Origin: Seminavis robusta
Lineage: Eukaryota; Bacillariophyta; Bacillariophyceae; Naviculales; Naviculaceae
NCBI GenBank assembly: GCA_903772945.1
Contig: CAICTM010001207.1
Location: 1 to 34,155 of the forward strand
Length of the DNA stretch: 34,155 nucleotides
Direction of reading: 5' to 3'
Position 1 is the first letter of the stretch; every line of letters starts with the position of its first letter. The position numbers and the translations under genes were made by a program. The notes below the pieces were generated by a model, which was not told the DNA's origin, ran no database searches, and was given only the letters and a program-made list of their open reading frames with translations. Positions 1 to 9,431 of the stretch are shown here, piece after piece.

Positions 1-676
1 GAGATCTGCAGCAAGGGAGCCAACAAATGACGCAGGGACACGTGGTGCTCGAACATTCAGCCTTTCATTGGGACAGTACAGCATATCATAGCAGAGCAGC
101 AAGGATCGCTCGAGGCGCAAAAGCTTCCCACCCACCAACATTTTGGCTTCGGGCCCATCAAGGGGAAAATGGGATGGCGATACGCGCCAATACCGGTATG
201 CCATCAAGCACAAGGGCTTGGAGCAAATTTCCGATGCATCCCAGAAACGAACCTTTCGTCTTCGGGCCTATCAAGGGGGATTCGCGCCAATATGCAATCA
301 AGCACAAGGGCTTGGTTGCCTTTCCTGGCTATCGGAGGAAAACAACCGTTAGAACCATAGATAAAGCAACCACAAGGAAGAGTGCGAGATCACAGCAACG
401 AACATAGTTAGAGAAACTTAATTAAGGGGTTACTGTACATTAACCGGTTGTCCTAGATATCGTATTCAGGCGTTCCAAGCTGCTGGAGGCAGTGATGCTT
501 CAGTGTCGTGGGAAGCTAGTGTTGTCTTGTCGTGAGGGAAGTCTTTGAATCCGGAGGATTGAATCATTCCGTTTGGAGGGGCGTGGGGAATCTGGGAAGT
601 GCCATCCATCATAAGGCCTGTCGATCGATTCGATTTGGGTTCGGATGGTTCTAAACTACACATGTATGCATATTGA
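1..676. repeat. Decayed protein-coding repeat, no intact gene
   Basis: Two imperfect copies of one DNA unit lie at 147-221 and 260-315. Both begin with a CTTCGGGCC-ATCAAGGGG-like stretch and end with ATCAAGCACAAGGGCTTGG. In the second copy a single frame reads FGPIKGDSRQYAIKHKGL. In the first copy the same peptide pieces (FGPIKG, then YAIKHKGL) lie in different frames, so an ancestral coding repeat seems to have taken indels. I do not recognise the family. The ATG-initiated frame 27-407 spans both copies but is not convincing as a live gene. The rest, down to the stop codon of the channel gene at 677, shows nothing else. Confidence 0.4.
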
Positions 677-2575
677 TCAGTCGCTGTTCTCTTGGTTGGC
701 ATCATCATCGTAGGAGCTCGCGTCCCATCGAAAGCTGCGAGTGGAAGGACGACTGACGCGTCTCATGGACCCTGTCATGCTCCTCATGGACCCATCCACG
801 GTTTGCACCATGTTTCTCATGGATCCGTCCACGGATTGCATCACGTTCTTGGTGGATTCATCTAGGGCACGCGTCACATGTCGCATAGATCCGTCCATCG
901 TGTCCTTGGCCACTCTAACGGTGCCGTCAATGCCTTCCTTCATACTCCGCATGGAGACATCCACCGTCTCAGCCACTGTCTTGAGAGACTCATCCACTGT
1001 TTCTACAATGTTGTGGACGGCTTCATCGACCTTGATGGGCCGCATCTTTCTCTCTGGTTTGTTGTACTTGGTGTACATTCTCTGACAGAACGCCAGTCCC
1101 AAGGCAGCCACTGACATGACAAAATGATTCAAAAAGATGCCCCCCATTGCCTTCATGTCGAGGGAGAAGCTACCATCGGAATTGGCATCCTCTCCGCCTC
1201 CGGAGGAGGATCCACCCGTGTTGGTTTCCGGGCCACAGGTCACCTCGGATATTTTGGCCACGTGCCGTTGCCATGCCTCTTGGATAAAGCCCTCTTGTTG
1301 CATTTCTTGCAAGTGCACGTCCAATACGTAGCTGATCAAGGAGGTGCACTGAATGGCCGAGTCCACCGCCGTGGCAAAGCCGGCGGGAAGATTCAATATG
1401 AGACGCTTGTCACTTCCCAGTGTACAATCACTATTGGTGGCTTTTTGTCCTTGGTAAATGTCATAGGTTCCCAGATTGGTCAAGAGCGCTCCACAGCCTC
1501 CCTTGCCATTGTACCACCCCAAGCCGAGGCCTTCAAACATGCCCTGCTCGGTATCCTTTCGTACCAACTTGAGGTCGGGATACTTGTCCGAGAGCAAGTC
1601 ATCCATGACGGATCCCCGCTGCACGCACAGTGGTGTGGATGAAAGCAGCGCTTCTTCAATGGTACTGATTCGGGGTTCGACGACATTTTGTGCCACGAGA
1701 AAGGATGCCATGTTGGCCGTATAGGCCGAAACGACAATAATGGCCCAGAATCCCCAACTCATGGCGACCAACCGTGAAGGCACCGTGTTGGCTTGGAAAC
1801 TAAAATGTCCCGTAAATGTCAATGCCGCCAAAAAGATGGTCACCCACGGCTTGTCATGCAAGTACCGATCATCCGATGCATTGTTGAGACGCTCCAGGAA
1901 AAAGTACGTCAAGCCAGTGACAAAAATAGCCACCACAATGGCTGCCCACACGGTGGGTTCAAAGGGCACCATGTAGGACCACGGGTCGAATGGATCTGTC
2001 TGCGTTTCCTCTCGACTGATCATGACGATGGAACCATCGTACCATCCATGTGGAAAGGCAATCCCCTCGGACATGCGCAATACCGATTTGGCCCAGTAAT
2101 CGGCGGCAATATCGTAATGCGTCACTTCCCATTTGAGCAAATCACTCCAGGATTGCGTCGGTGGCGGTGGGGCAATGGCCGCAAAGGAATTCCGCCATTC
2201 CAATCCTGCCCTACGAGCAATCTCGTCCATAATCACAACAAACAATCCTGGATCAGTCGCTTTAATGGCACCTGTCGTGTCGTCGAGTGCAAAAAAGTTT
2301 TCTTCGTTGCTGGCCACGCCTTGATAGTTGGTCATGGCCACGGACAGATTGAGACCTCGGAGGGCATTGCGGAGTTCAATCTCTCCGTCAATCAACATGC
2401 GCTGACGGTCGCAGACATTGGTGCGAAAGCCCACATGGAGGGTCCCGTCGCTCTCATTGTACGTAAAGGGTGGAATGGTCCCCAATGTGGGCACTTGCTG
2501 GGCAAGAATGCATGATGATGAAACAACGGCCAGCAGCAACAAAGCCATGCAAGAAGAAGCCGACACAAACGTCAT
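677..2575 (-). CDS. Ionotropic glutamate receptor-like channel with 11-residue-repeat tail
   Basis: Likely a plasma-membrane ligand-gated cation channel. I chose ATG 2575 because it starts a signal peptide (MTFVSASSCMALLLLAVVSS); an upstream in-frame ATG at 2773 only adds a non-signal leader. The protein is 632 aa. Using numbering from 2773: S1 lobe about 112-265, M1 about 275-295, re-entrant pore region about 308-328, M3 about 336-362 with SAYTANMASFL (the iGluR SYTANxAAFL signature), S2 lobe about 369-512, M4 about 543-566. There is no amino-terminal (ATD) domain, so the layout is compact and prokaryote-like. After M4 the tail (582-666) is made of consecutive 11-residue repeats. Single exon. 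It lies head to head with a paralogue at 3737. The ligand is unknown; glutamate binding residues were not identified. Confidence 0.85.
   Translation of the reverse strand: MTFVSASSCMALLLLAVVSSSCILAQQVPTLGTIPPFTYNESDGTLHVGFRTNVCDRQRMLIDGEIELRNALRGLNLSVAMTNYQGVASNEENFFALDDTTGAIKATDPGLFVVIMDEIARRAGLEWRNSFAAIAPPPPTQSWSDLLKWEVTHYDIAADYWAKSVLRMSEGIAFPHGWYDGSIVMISREETQTDPFDPWSYMVPFEPTVWAAIVVAIFVTGLTYFFLERLNNASDDRYLHDKPWVTIFLAALTFTGHFSFQANTVPSRLVAMSWGFWAIIVVSAYTANMASFLVAQNVVEPRISTIEEALLSSTPLCVQRGSVMDDLLSDKYPDLKLVRKDTEQGMFEGLGLGWYNGKGGCGALLTNLGTYDIYQGQKATNSDCTLGSDKRLILNLPAGFATAVDSAIQCTSLISYVLDVHLQEMQQEGFIQEAWQRHVAKISEVTCGPETNTGGSSSGGGEDANSDGSFSLDMKAMGGIFLNHFVMSVAALGLAFCQRMYTKYNKPERKMRPIKVDEAVHNIVETVDESLKTVAETVDVSMRSMKEGIDGTVRVAKDTMDGSMRHVTRALDESTKNVMQSVDGSMRNMVQTVDGSMRSMTGSMRRVSRPSTRSFRWDASSYDDDANQENSD
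776..1030 (-). repeat. Eight tandem 33-bp (11-residue) coding repeats
   Basis: In the channel tail the protein reads, in strict 11-residue steps: VDEAVHNIVET, VDESLKTVAET, VDVSMRSMKEG, IDGTVRVAKDT, MDGSMRHVTRA, LDESTKNVMQS, VDGSMRNMVQT, then VDGSMRSM. Position 1 is always V/I/M/L and position 2 always D. The later units are most alike (VDGSMRxM), which suggests recent expansion at the 3' end. Eleven-residue periodicity is typical of right-handed coiled coils or of amphipathic helices lying on membranes. Confidence 0.9.
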
Positions 2576-3736
2576 GGTGCAACAAACTAACTTGGTTGTG
2601 GGATATGTATGAGGATTGATCGACTCAACTCGACAGTCACTCAATTCTTCTCGACCCTTCGGATCTGACGAATGAGCCACTATCAGTGCAATAACTGTGG
2701 CAACCGAAGCTGCCGATGAAGGCATTGAAGGTCTTCGAAATCGAAAACCAGAGACCTCCTGAGCTTCTGACAAAAGATCGGTTTTGAGGTGTCAGCCTTT
2801 TTACAACTGGCAGAAGCCGGGACCGTCAATCGTGTTCTCACTTCCCCGCCCCTGTTAAGTACTTACTTTTGTACTCATTTATAGATAGTGATGGACCTTC
2901 AATGGAACTGCGTGGCCTGGACTTCTTATTGAGTGAGATGCTCATAAGCTCATCGGAGATCCAGTGAGCTAGAAATAAAGTACGTACTTTCTGTTCTCTG
3001 CCCTTTGATGCTTCTTAACAGTTACTCATCAATGATGCTTTCTGAGCATCTAACTACCGGTAAGCCATCCGATACAGGATACTGGTTTCTGTCTAAGCTA
3101 TGATAGTACCGGTACAGTACTCTTCTTTAATTCATGTAGATAAGGTAATCAAAGTAGTAAATATTTTCATATCTAAACTCATCATCAGTACCCAATCTAG
3201 TCATCAAATTCCAGTGGAGCTGATGAAGTGTACCGGCACGGTATTATTAATACGTAGATGTAACAGGAAACAGGACGGTTCTAGAGAGTTCTTCTAGGGG
3301 CACCACATTATTAATTATTTATTATGGATCCACAGAATCTGATGCTTTAGTGTTCCAGTGAAAATATCACTTGGTAAGGTGCTCTTGAGATTTAACAAAC
3401 ATGAGATGTCGGCACATTGGGCATAACTTAGGGTAACTACTGTAAGACAATTGTACTCTTTTGCCTTTTTACGCTGCCTACGAGGGAACCACCTGCCCTC
3501 ATGTCTCTCATAGCTTGAAAACTCATTGCTCATGTATGTCATCACGCGATGTGCAAGCTGAGTGCGATGAGCAAGCGGCAAGCGGTACCAACTTCCAGTG
3601 AACAGTGAACGTCTCTTTGCTTTATCAGTGCTGCTTTTCAGTGCTGCCTTCTCCCTTTTATCTTCCATCGGCATCGAATTGCTGCTACTGTACCCCAAAT
3701 TTTATCACCAATCTAGCTAGTGTAGAAACCAAGACG
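2576..3736. promoter_or_regulatory. Shared divergent intergenic region of the channel pair
   Basis: About 1.16 kb separates the start codons of the two divergently transcribed channel genes, so any promoter elements for both must lie here. It contains A+T-rich stretches and several GTACCGGTAC-like words (about 3055 and 3108). I cannot identify a defined promoter element. A minus-strand frame at 3315-3698 has no recognisable domain and overlaps the 5' end of the plus-strand gene. Confidence 0.35.
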
Positions 3737-6304
3737 ATGATGGCGGCAAGAACTTCAACGCCGAGTCTCTCCACTCCCCTGCTATTGCTTTTGCTGGTAC
3801 TGTTGCTCTCGTCTACCGCTCAAGCCCAAGAGTCTCCATCGTTCAAGGTCGCAAAGTTTGACAGTTCTGAGAGCCACCGCACCAACGTCTGTGAACGACA
3901 ACGGGCCGTGTGGGAAGGAGAGATCTCTCTTCCCAATGCCCTCCGAGGACTTGATTTGACCACGGTCATTACCAACTATCGCGTCGCCGACGAAGACAAG
4001 TACTTTACATTGGTGCAAACGGATGAAAATGGCAAACACAACGAGTCGATTGCACCTCACATTCGACGAGATGATCCGGGTCTCTTTGCCGTGATTCTCG
4101 ATGAAGTCGCTCATCGAGCCGGATTTTCCTGGCGCAACTCGTTTGCCGTGACCAGTCCACTCAATACCACGATAGATGGCGAAAACAAGACGTGGACTGA
4201 CATTTTAAAGTGGGGAGTAGATACGTTTGATCTCTCCATGGAAAAGTGGGGCCGTTCCATCTCCAGATCCGAACTGGGCATTTCCTTTCCGGCGGGGTGG
4301 TGGGACTCTTCCATTGTTCTGGTGGAGAGTTTGCAGGAATCCAAACGAGAAGTCAACCTATGGGGCTTCCTGTCGCCCTTCAAGGTAACTGTCTGGATCA
4401 CCATTGGTGCCACCATTGTCTTTACCGGGCTCATGTACTGGTGCTTGGAGTATTTGGATGTAAAGGCGGATGAGCGTGACCTAGAGGACAAGCCAATGGC
4501 AAGTATCTTTTACGCTGCCCTAGTCTTTGTGGGTCACCTCGAGTTTCGACCCAAGACACACTCGGCCCGGATCTTGAGCTGGTCCTGGACCTTTTGGGCC
4601 GTGATTGTTGGATCGGCGTACACAGCGTAAGCATGAAAGAAAGGGGAAGGGTCGGACGGACGAATGAAAAGGATATAAGTCTTGCTGACAGGATGTTGTT
4701 TCCTCCTTTTTGCTTTTTGACAATCACATCACAGCAACATGGCCTCCTTCCTAGTGTCGCCTCAAGTGGATGTCTACCGTATCAGTTCCATGGAACAGGC
4801 CATGGCTCTTGATGCCGACATTTGCGTCCAGGGGGGTGGAGTCCTCGCCACCATTTTAGAGCAAAAGTATGGAAAGCTAAACCTGGTCCCAAAAGATTCT
4901 GAAGCAGGTATCTTCAAAGGCCTCCGAGATGGCAGCTGTCAAGTGGCAGCACATCAGATGAATACATTTCGCATCTACGAGAAGAATGCTGATGCCAACC
5001 CCGAATGTAATTTGAATTCCGAAAAGAGAGTTGTCCAGCCCGTCCCTGCAGGCATGGCCACTGCCATTGACACGGGAACTGTCTTTTGCACGAGCCTCAT
5101 ATCGCACGTCCTCGACTATCACTTGACCAAGATGATATCCGAAGGATTCGTGGAAAAGGCCATGAAGATGCATCTCGGAAAGATTGGGACGATTGAGTGC
5201 ATTGCCGCGCCACCCCGAGGTGGAGACTTTGGTGGAGATACCTTTTCCTTGGGCTTGCAAGACATTGGCGGGATCTTTATCCTACATGCCGCTGTCTTGG
5301 CTGTGGCTGTTTCCATTTCCCTCTTCCAGTTCTATTACTTTGAAACTTCCAAGAAGTCTTTGGCCGAGATCTTCTTTGTACGCCAGGCTCGGCAAGAGAT
5401 TCGGTCCATGCGAGCGTCTTTGCGCAACTCTATGGATTCATCCGATCATAATCCACCAGTGCTGATTGCGCCATCGTCGCCACAACAGCGACGAGCTTCA
5501 CGATCCCATAGCCTCGTCTCTCCTTTTGGCAGTGGCGCTCTCAGCCACGACCTGTCACTGGATGGGTCGTCATCCATGATGGACATGAGTCGCAGTGGGG
5601 GCATTGCGAACCCGCTCGAACCAGTGCTGGAAGGAGAACGAGAAGAGTCGCAACAGTTTGGTTCAAGTAGCTTTAATTTGGAAGATGCCAAAATGAAAGC
5701 CTCTTTGAGGAAATCTGTTAATGTCACTGGCGAGATGCAGGCTATTCTCGAAGCGGATCATCCTCCGACTGAAGACAGCAGTTCCCATCTCACCACCACC
5801 CACGACGAGAGTCTTAGCAGGGATGATGATCCCAGTGAGCTGGCAGGTTTGGACCAGCCAAGCAGGCTCAAGCTTCAGAGGGTTTCTCGGGAAGGGCCGA
5901 GGTCTGCTCCGGTTGACCTAGACATCACTCTCCACGACGAAGACTCCTCACAAGGGAGCGTTGCCACCCCGAATTTGGAAAACGATCAAGCTTTGCTACT
6001 GCCACCCCAATTAGAAAAGCCCCCAACCGAAGAACCCCCAATTGAAGAGGGAGAAGTCCAGGAGACGGCCACTGTCACCTTGAATGATGGAAATGGAATT
6101 CAGCAGACGGACTCAACCCGTGATGGCTCTACGGACCAACCAATCAATGAATCACTGCCGGGCAAAGCAGAGGGAAGTGCGCGCGAAAAAGGAGACAAAA
6201 GACTGCGACTTAGTACCCAAACATTGGAGACACAGGAAGAAGACGCATCACAGGATTCATCAGACCACGCCTCAGAATCCTTATCGGATGACGAATGGAT
6301 ATGA
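3737..6304 (+). CDS. Ionotropic glutamate receptor-like channel, two exons, long acidic tail
   Basis: Paralogue of the minus-strand channel. Exons are 3737-4626 and 4735-6304, joined to give 819 aa. The 108-nt intron (GTAAGC...CACAG) splits the M3 signature exactly: SAYTA | NMASFL. The start is the ATG before a strong signal peptide (LLLLLLVLLLSSTAQAQ). Rough domains: S1 31-212, M1 219-239, pore region 254-270, M3 281-304, S2 305-470, M4 475-498, then about 320 residues of Ser-, Glu- and Asp-rich low-complexity tail, presumably cytoplasmic. Blocks shared with the paralogue include RTNVCxRQR, DPGLFxVIxDExAxRAG, WRNSFA and DKPxxxIFxAAL. There is no ATD domain. The paralogue lacks the intron and the acidic tail; this gene lacks the 11-mer repeats. 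Ligand and ion selectivity cannot be read from sequence. Confidence 0.85.
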
Positions 6305-7152
6305 TGTTGACCTTCTTTTCAGGATTTGCAACTCATCGTTAGTCAGTTTTGAATTGGACTTCATGCCAACCCCGACTGCATTCTATTCTGTAGCAGCAAT
6401 TTAAATTAGATTTCTTAAGTCCATGCACAAAAGTCAGTCTAAGCATCTGACCTCTCTGGTGGTGGTGAAAGCCAAGATGCTGAATTGAGCTGGTTTGACC
6501 TGGTACACCTGTACCAGGTACTAGTAGTTTACCGGTACTCTTTTGGCTTCCTTTGATTTGCCTCAACCAGATTGCTGAAAAGAAGGAACGATTGAAAGTT
6601 CTCTCCTCGCCCTGCGTCCAGCGGAAGATGGTGTCATCCAGTCATAAGTAGCCTTAACTCTTTTAGCCGTGTATGACTGATTGAGTGACAGTCGGACCCC
6701 GGCGCCGATTCTCCGCAGCAGCTCCGCAGCTACAGCATCGAAGCCTCCGCAGATCGCAACAACCACTGGCACCATTCAAGACCAAGCAATCAGACAACAA
6801 CAACAACCCAGGGTCTAGCTATCATCAAGACTACTCCAAGAGGCCAGCAAGTGTGTTGTTGGGTAGTATAGAGCATGAAATCAGTGCTCATCAGTGGCTC
6901 AGTCTCATCTCGTCACCTGTTGTTCTCCATCTGGCAGAATCTGTCATCTGAAAATTGGGATGGAAAAATGGGATGTCACCATGATGAGCTCACTTTTTTG
7001 TTCAACCGGATTGCTAGAGTTGCATACCCAACCGAACAAGGAAGACTTTCGCGATTGTTGATAAGCCTAGGCCAGATCAACCCCCCAGACCTTATTCAAG
7101 TCTACTTTTACCTTTCCTATCAATCTTCTATTCAATACCTATCAATTGCAAA
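6305..7152. promoter_or_regulatory. Upstream region of the copy A gene, homologous to the THP3-like upstream region
   Basis: No gene is visible. About 6602-6752 carries four blocks found in the same order at 26560-26688: a 16-bp identity TCTCCTCGCCCTGCGT (6602 and 26560), GGTGTCAWCCAGTC (6630 and 26576), TCTCCGCAGCA (6710 and 26661) and GCCTCCGCAG (6743 and 26679). Spacing is similar, so the two upstream regions are probably related by descent. The last 400 nt before ATG 7153 are probably leader sequence, with CAA-rich runs. Confidence 0.5.
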
Positions 7153-8919
7153 ATGAAGTTCTCTTCTTCTATCATCAAGCTGCTCTCGTGGTCCTGGACC
7201 ACCGACAACAACAACAGCAACACCATGAAGACCCCCGTTCTCCAGGTCGCCAAGGAGATGACGGGCAACAACAACGACAACGACGTTCCTGCAGCAGAGG
7301 AAGTCCCAACATTCCAACTGGACGAGTTGGACAAAGATGTCGTCCAAACCGCGGCACTGTTGCACACGTATGGAACGAATCCTGATGTGGAGTTCCAGCA
7401 GCACCTAGGTGCCTACGACCTTTCCCTGGTTCCTGTGGATCAGCATGGTCACTACGGATACGACAAATACAACCAGCACCGGCCCAAAGGCTGTCGCATC
7501 AAACCCAGTCATTCAGCCAACGCTCGCTGGAAGGCCCATTACGGTCAAGACACCGAACGGAGCAATGGAAACCGTTTATCCTTTGCACCTGTCAACACTG
7601 TAGTGGGGTACTCTTCTGACAAGAGCGAACAAGCTGAAAACCGTCGTGTCTATCGAGACATGAAGAAACATGTGCCACAGGCCCAAAACGAATATTGGCA
7701 TGAAGCCCAACAACAATTCCTTTCCGTCGGCACACCCACACCCCACGAACGCGTCTTGGATCTTGTGCAGTTGATTCAAGAGTACGGATACCAACAAGTG
7801 ACCAAATGGATCACCAACAACAAATGGTTCCAAAGCGACAAAGCATACCTAAAACAAGCCAAACTGTACATTCAAATTGATGCCGTGCATCAAGACCTCG
7901 AGGGACTTGTTCGTTTCATCCAGGTGAAGAAAGGAAACGACAAACAAGTCGCCCACTGGTTCATGGTCAACGAAAAGAACGCTTACATGTTCGAACTCGC
8001 CATGTGCCACTTGCATCACGGTGGAATTCAGCGCAACGCTGACGACGAGATTTGCACCTTGAATACGCGAGAACAGATTGCCAAACGACGATTTGTCTAT
8101 CGCAAGGTCAAGGACGTCTGCATGGAAGATGCAGCACCCGTAGTAGAAGTAGAACAACAACCAACAACAACTAAAGACGTTGAGACAATAGAAACAGTCT
8201 CGACCGTCGATGACGACAAGATGGCATCCGATGCCACAATCACATGCAAAGCAGTGGTGGTTCCCACATGCACAGCAGTGGTCCCATACGTTCAAAAGTG
8301 GCATGTGGCACACTTCAAGATCAGTGTGCATGCACAACAGCCATTTGTATTGGAGATGCGAATGATGAATGGTGTGCTACTTGGAGTGGTACCCAACGAC
8401 ATTCTCGCAGCCTTGATGAAGGATGGTGGAGACCTTGTCAAGGAATTGATGCGGCGGTACATGACACTACAATTGGAGGCTGGTGTAGCCTCGGACGATA
8501 CAGATTACGAATTCGTGACTGGCGACGAAGTGGTAGCTGAAGAGCCACTGGTCGAGGAACAACAACAAGTTGATGCTGAAGAACCACTAGTCGACAACCG
8601 AGTCGACGAGGAGGACAATGTGGACGCAACACAATCAACATTGCGACGATCAAAGAGACGCATGGCGGCGATTGCATCTCAGAGAATCGCAGAACAAATC
8701 AAGACGAAGCCACGGCGGGTGGCGGTTCAACAACCTAGACTTAAACGTAGACGGGCGGTGGCCACCAAGAAAATTTCGACAAAGCCAAAGGTGAAGGGCA
8801 AGAAGAAGACAATGACGACACAACCTGTGATGGACACACAGCAGCAAACAACAGTTCAGACAACAACAACTCTTTCTGGACGGCGAGTCAGAAAGCCTGA
8901 CCGGTACATTCCAGTCTAG
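7153..8919 (+). CDS. Unknown protein, basic C-terminus (family copy A)
   Basis: 588 aa, single exon up to a TAG stop; ATG 7153 is the first ATG of the frame. I do not recognise a named domain. Visible parts: Asn/Gln-rich N-terminus; a Trp/His/Tyr-rich globular-looking stretch about 90-320 containing HERVLDLVQLIQEYGYQQV (198-216); acidic linkers; from residue 497 a strongly basic stretch (LRRSKRRMAAIAS, then runs of K/R) that could be a nuclear localisation or nucleic-acid-binding region; and the ending LSGRRVRKPDRYIPV. The SGRxVRKPDRY ending resembles basic motifs in chromatin proteins and retroelement polyproteins, but that is only a resemblance. A broken second copy lies at about 29650-30906. 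In copy B the stop codon is CAG (Gln), so the copy A stop may be a recent truncation. Confidence 0.65.
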   Translation: MKFSSSIIKLLSWSWTTDNNNSNTMKTPVLQVAKEMTGNNNDNDVPAAEEVPTFQLDELDKDVVQTAALLHTYGTNPDVEFQQHLGAYDLSLVPVDQHGHYGYDKYNQHRPKGCRIKPSHSANARWKAHYGQDTERSNGNRLSFAPVNTVVGYSSDKSEQAENRRVYRDMKKHVPQAQNEYWHEAQQQFLSVGTPTPHERVLDLVQLIQEYGYQQVTKWITNNKWFQSDKAYLKQAKLYIQIDAVHQDLEGLVRFIQVKKGNDKQVAHWFMVNEKNAYMFELAMCHLHHGGIQRNADDEICTLNTREQIAKRRFVYRKVKDVCMEDAAPVVEVEQQPTTTKDVETIETVSTVDDDKMASDATITCKAVVVPTCTAVVPYVQKWHVAHFKISVHAQQPFVLEMRMMNGVLLGVVPNDILAALMKDGGDLVKELMRRYMTLQLEAGVASDDTDYEFVTGDEVVAEEPLVEEQQQVDAEEPLVDNRVDEEDNVDATQSTLRRSKRRMAAIASQRIAEQIKTKPRRVAVQQPRLKRRRAVATKKISTKPKVKGKKKTMTTQPVMDTQQQTTVQTTTTLSGRRVRKPDRYIPV

Positions 8920-9431
8920 GACAACAGGTAAGTTCCACGACGGATTGCGGGACTAACACAATACAATACACAATGAGCAAGCATCTGGTGGGGTGCAGGG
9001 CTATACAACAATTTGCGGAGATGAATACAGTTGGTTCAATTGAAGGGTCACATCGAAGGTAGCCAGGTTTGTGGTTCCTGTGCTAGGCAGCCTCTATTGC
9101 AGAGTGCTTGTCCGAACGTCCTCCACGCGACGAAAGTCCAAAGTTAATACCCGTGACACCCGACAACCAACCTCTATCCTTGTTGATGCTATGATACAAT
9201 CTTTTAATTTTAAAAATTCAACCAAACATAGAACAATAACACATAGTAGACAATCTTTACAAACAAAATCATGGCTTCATTCTTTATAGTATTTGTAGTC
9301 GTACCGGTACTAGCTAGTAGTTCATAATCATAGTAACACCCATTGTAGGGCAAGCTCTGGCATGCATAATTGGTTTTCGTGACCATGTACGTTACTATGG
9401 GTTGTGGGTCAGATTCATGCCGATCTCAGAT
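8920..9431. other. 3' region of copy A with candidate intron 8928-8998
   Basis: Just after the TAG stop, AACAG|GTAAGT gives a consensus 5' splice site at 8928, CTAAC a plausible branch point at about 8952, and GGTGCAG a 3' site ending at 8998 (71 nt). If the stop were CAG, as in copy B, splicing would continue the frame to a TAG at 9060-9062 and end in NTVGSIEGSHRR, matching NTIGSIEGSHGR in copy B. The remaining sequence to about 9420 is non-coding but about as well conserved with 30950-31256 as the coding part, so the duplication includes the downstream flank. No other gene is visible. Confidence 0.5.

Noticed and set aside
1124..2515. Plus-strand open frames of 172 and 240 codons opposite the first channel gene
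   Set aside because: They are antisense to a well-supported channel frame, have no domains, and are explained by its codon usage.
3315..3698. Minus-strand frame of 127 codons between the channel genes
   Set aside because: No recognisable domain, odd composition, and overlap with the leader of the plus-strand channel gene; not enough to call a gene.
3605..3736. Upstream in-frame start of the second channel gene
   Set aside because: The extra residues are Cys/Ser-rich and precede a clear signal peptide that starts at 3737, so the later ATG is preferred.
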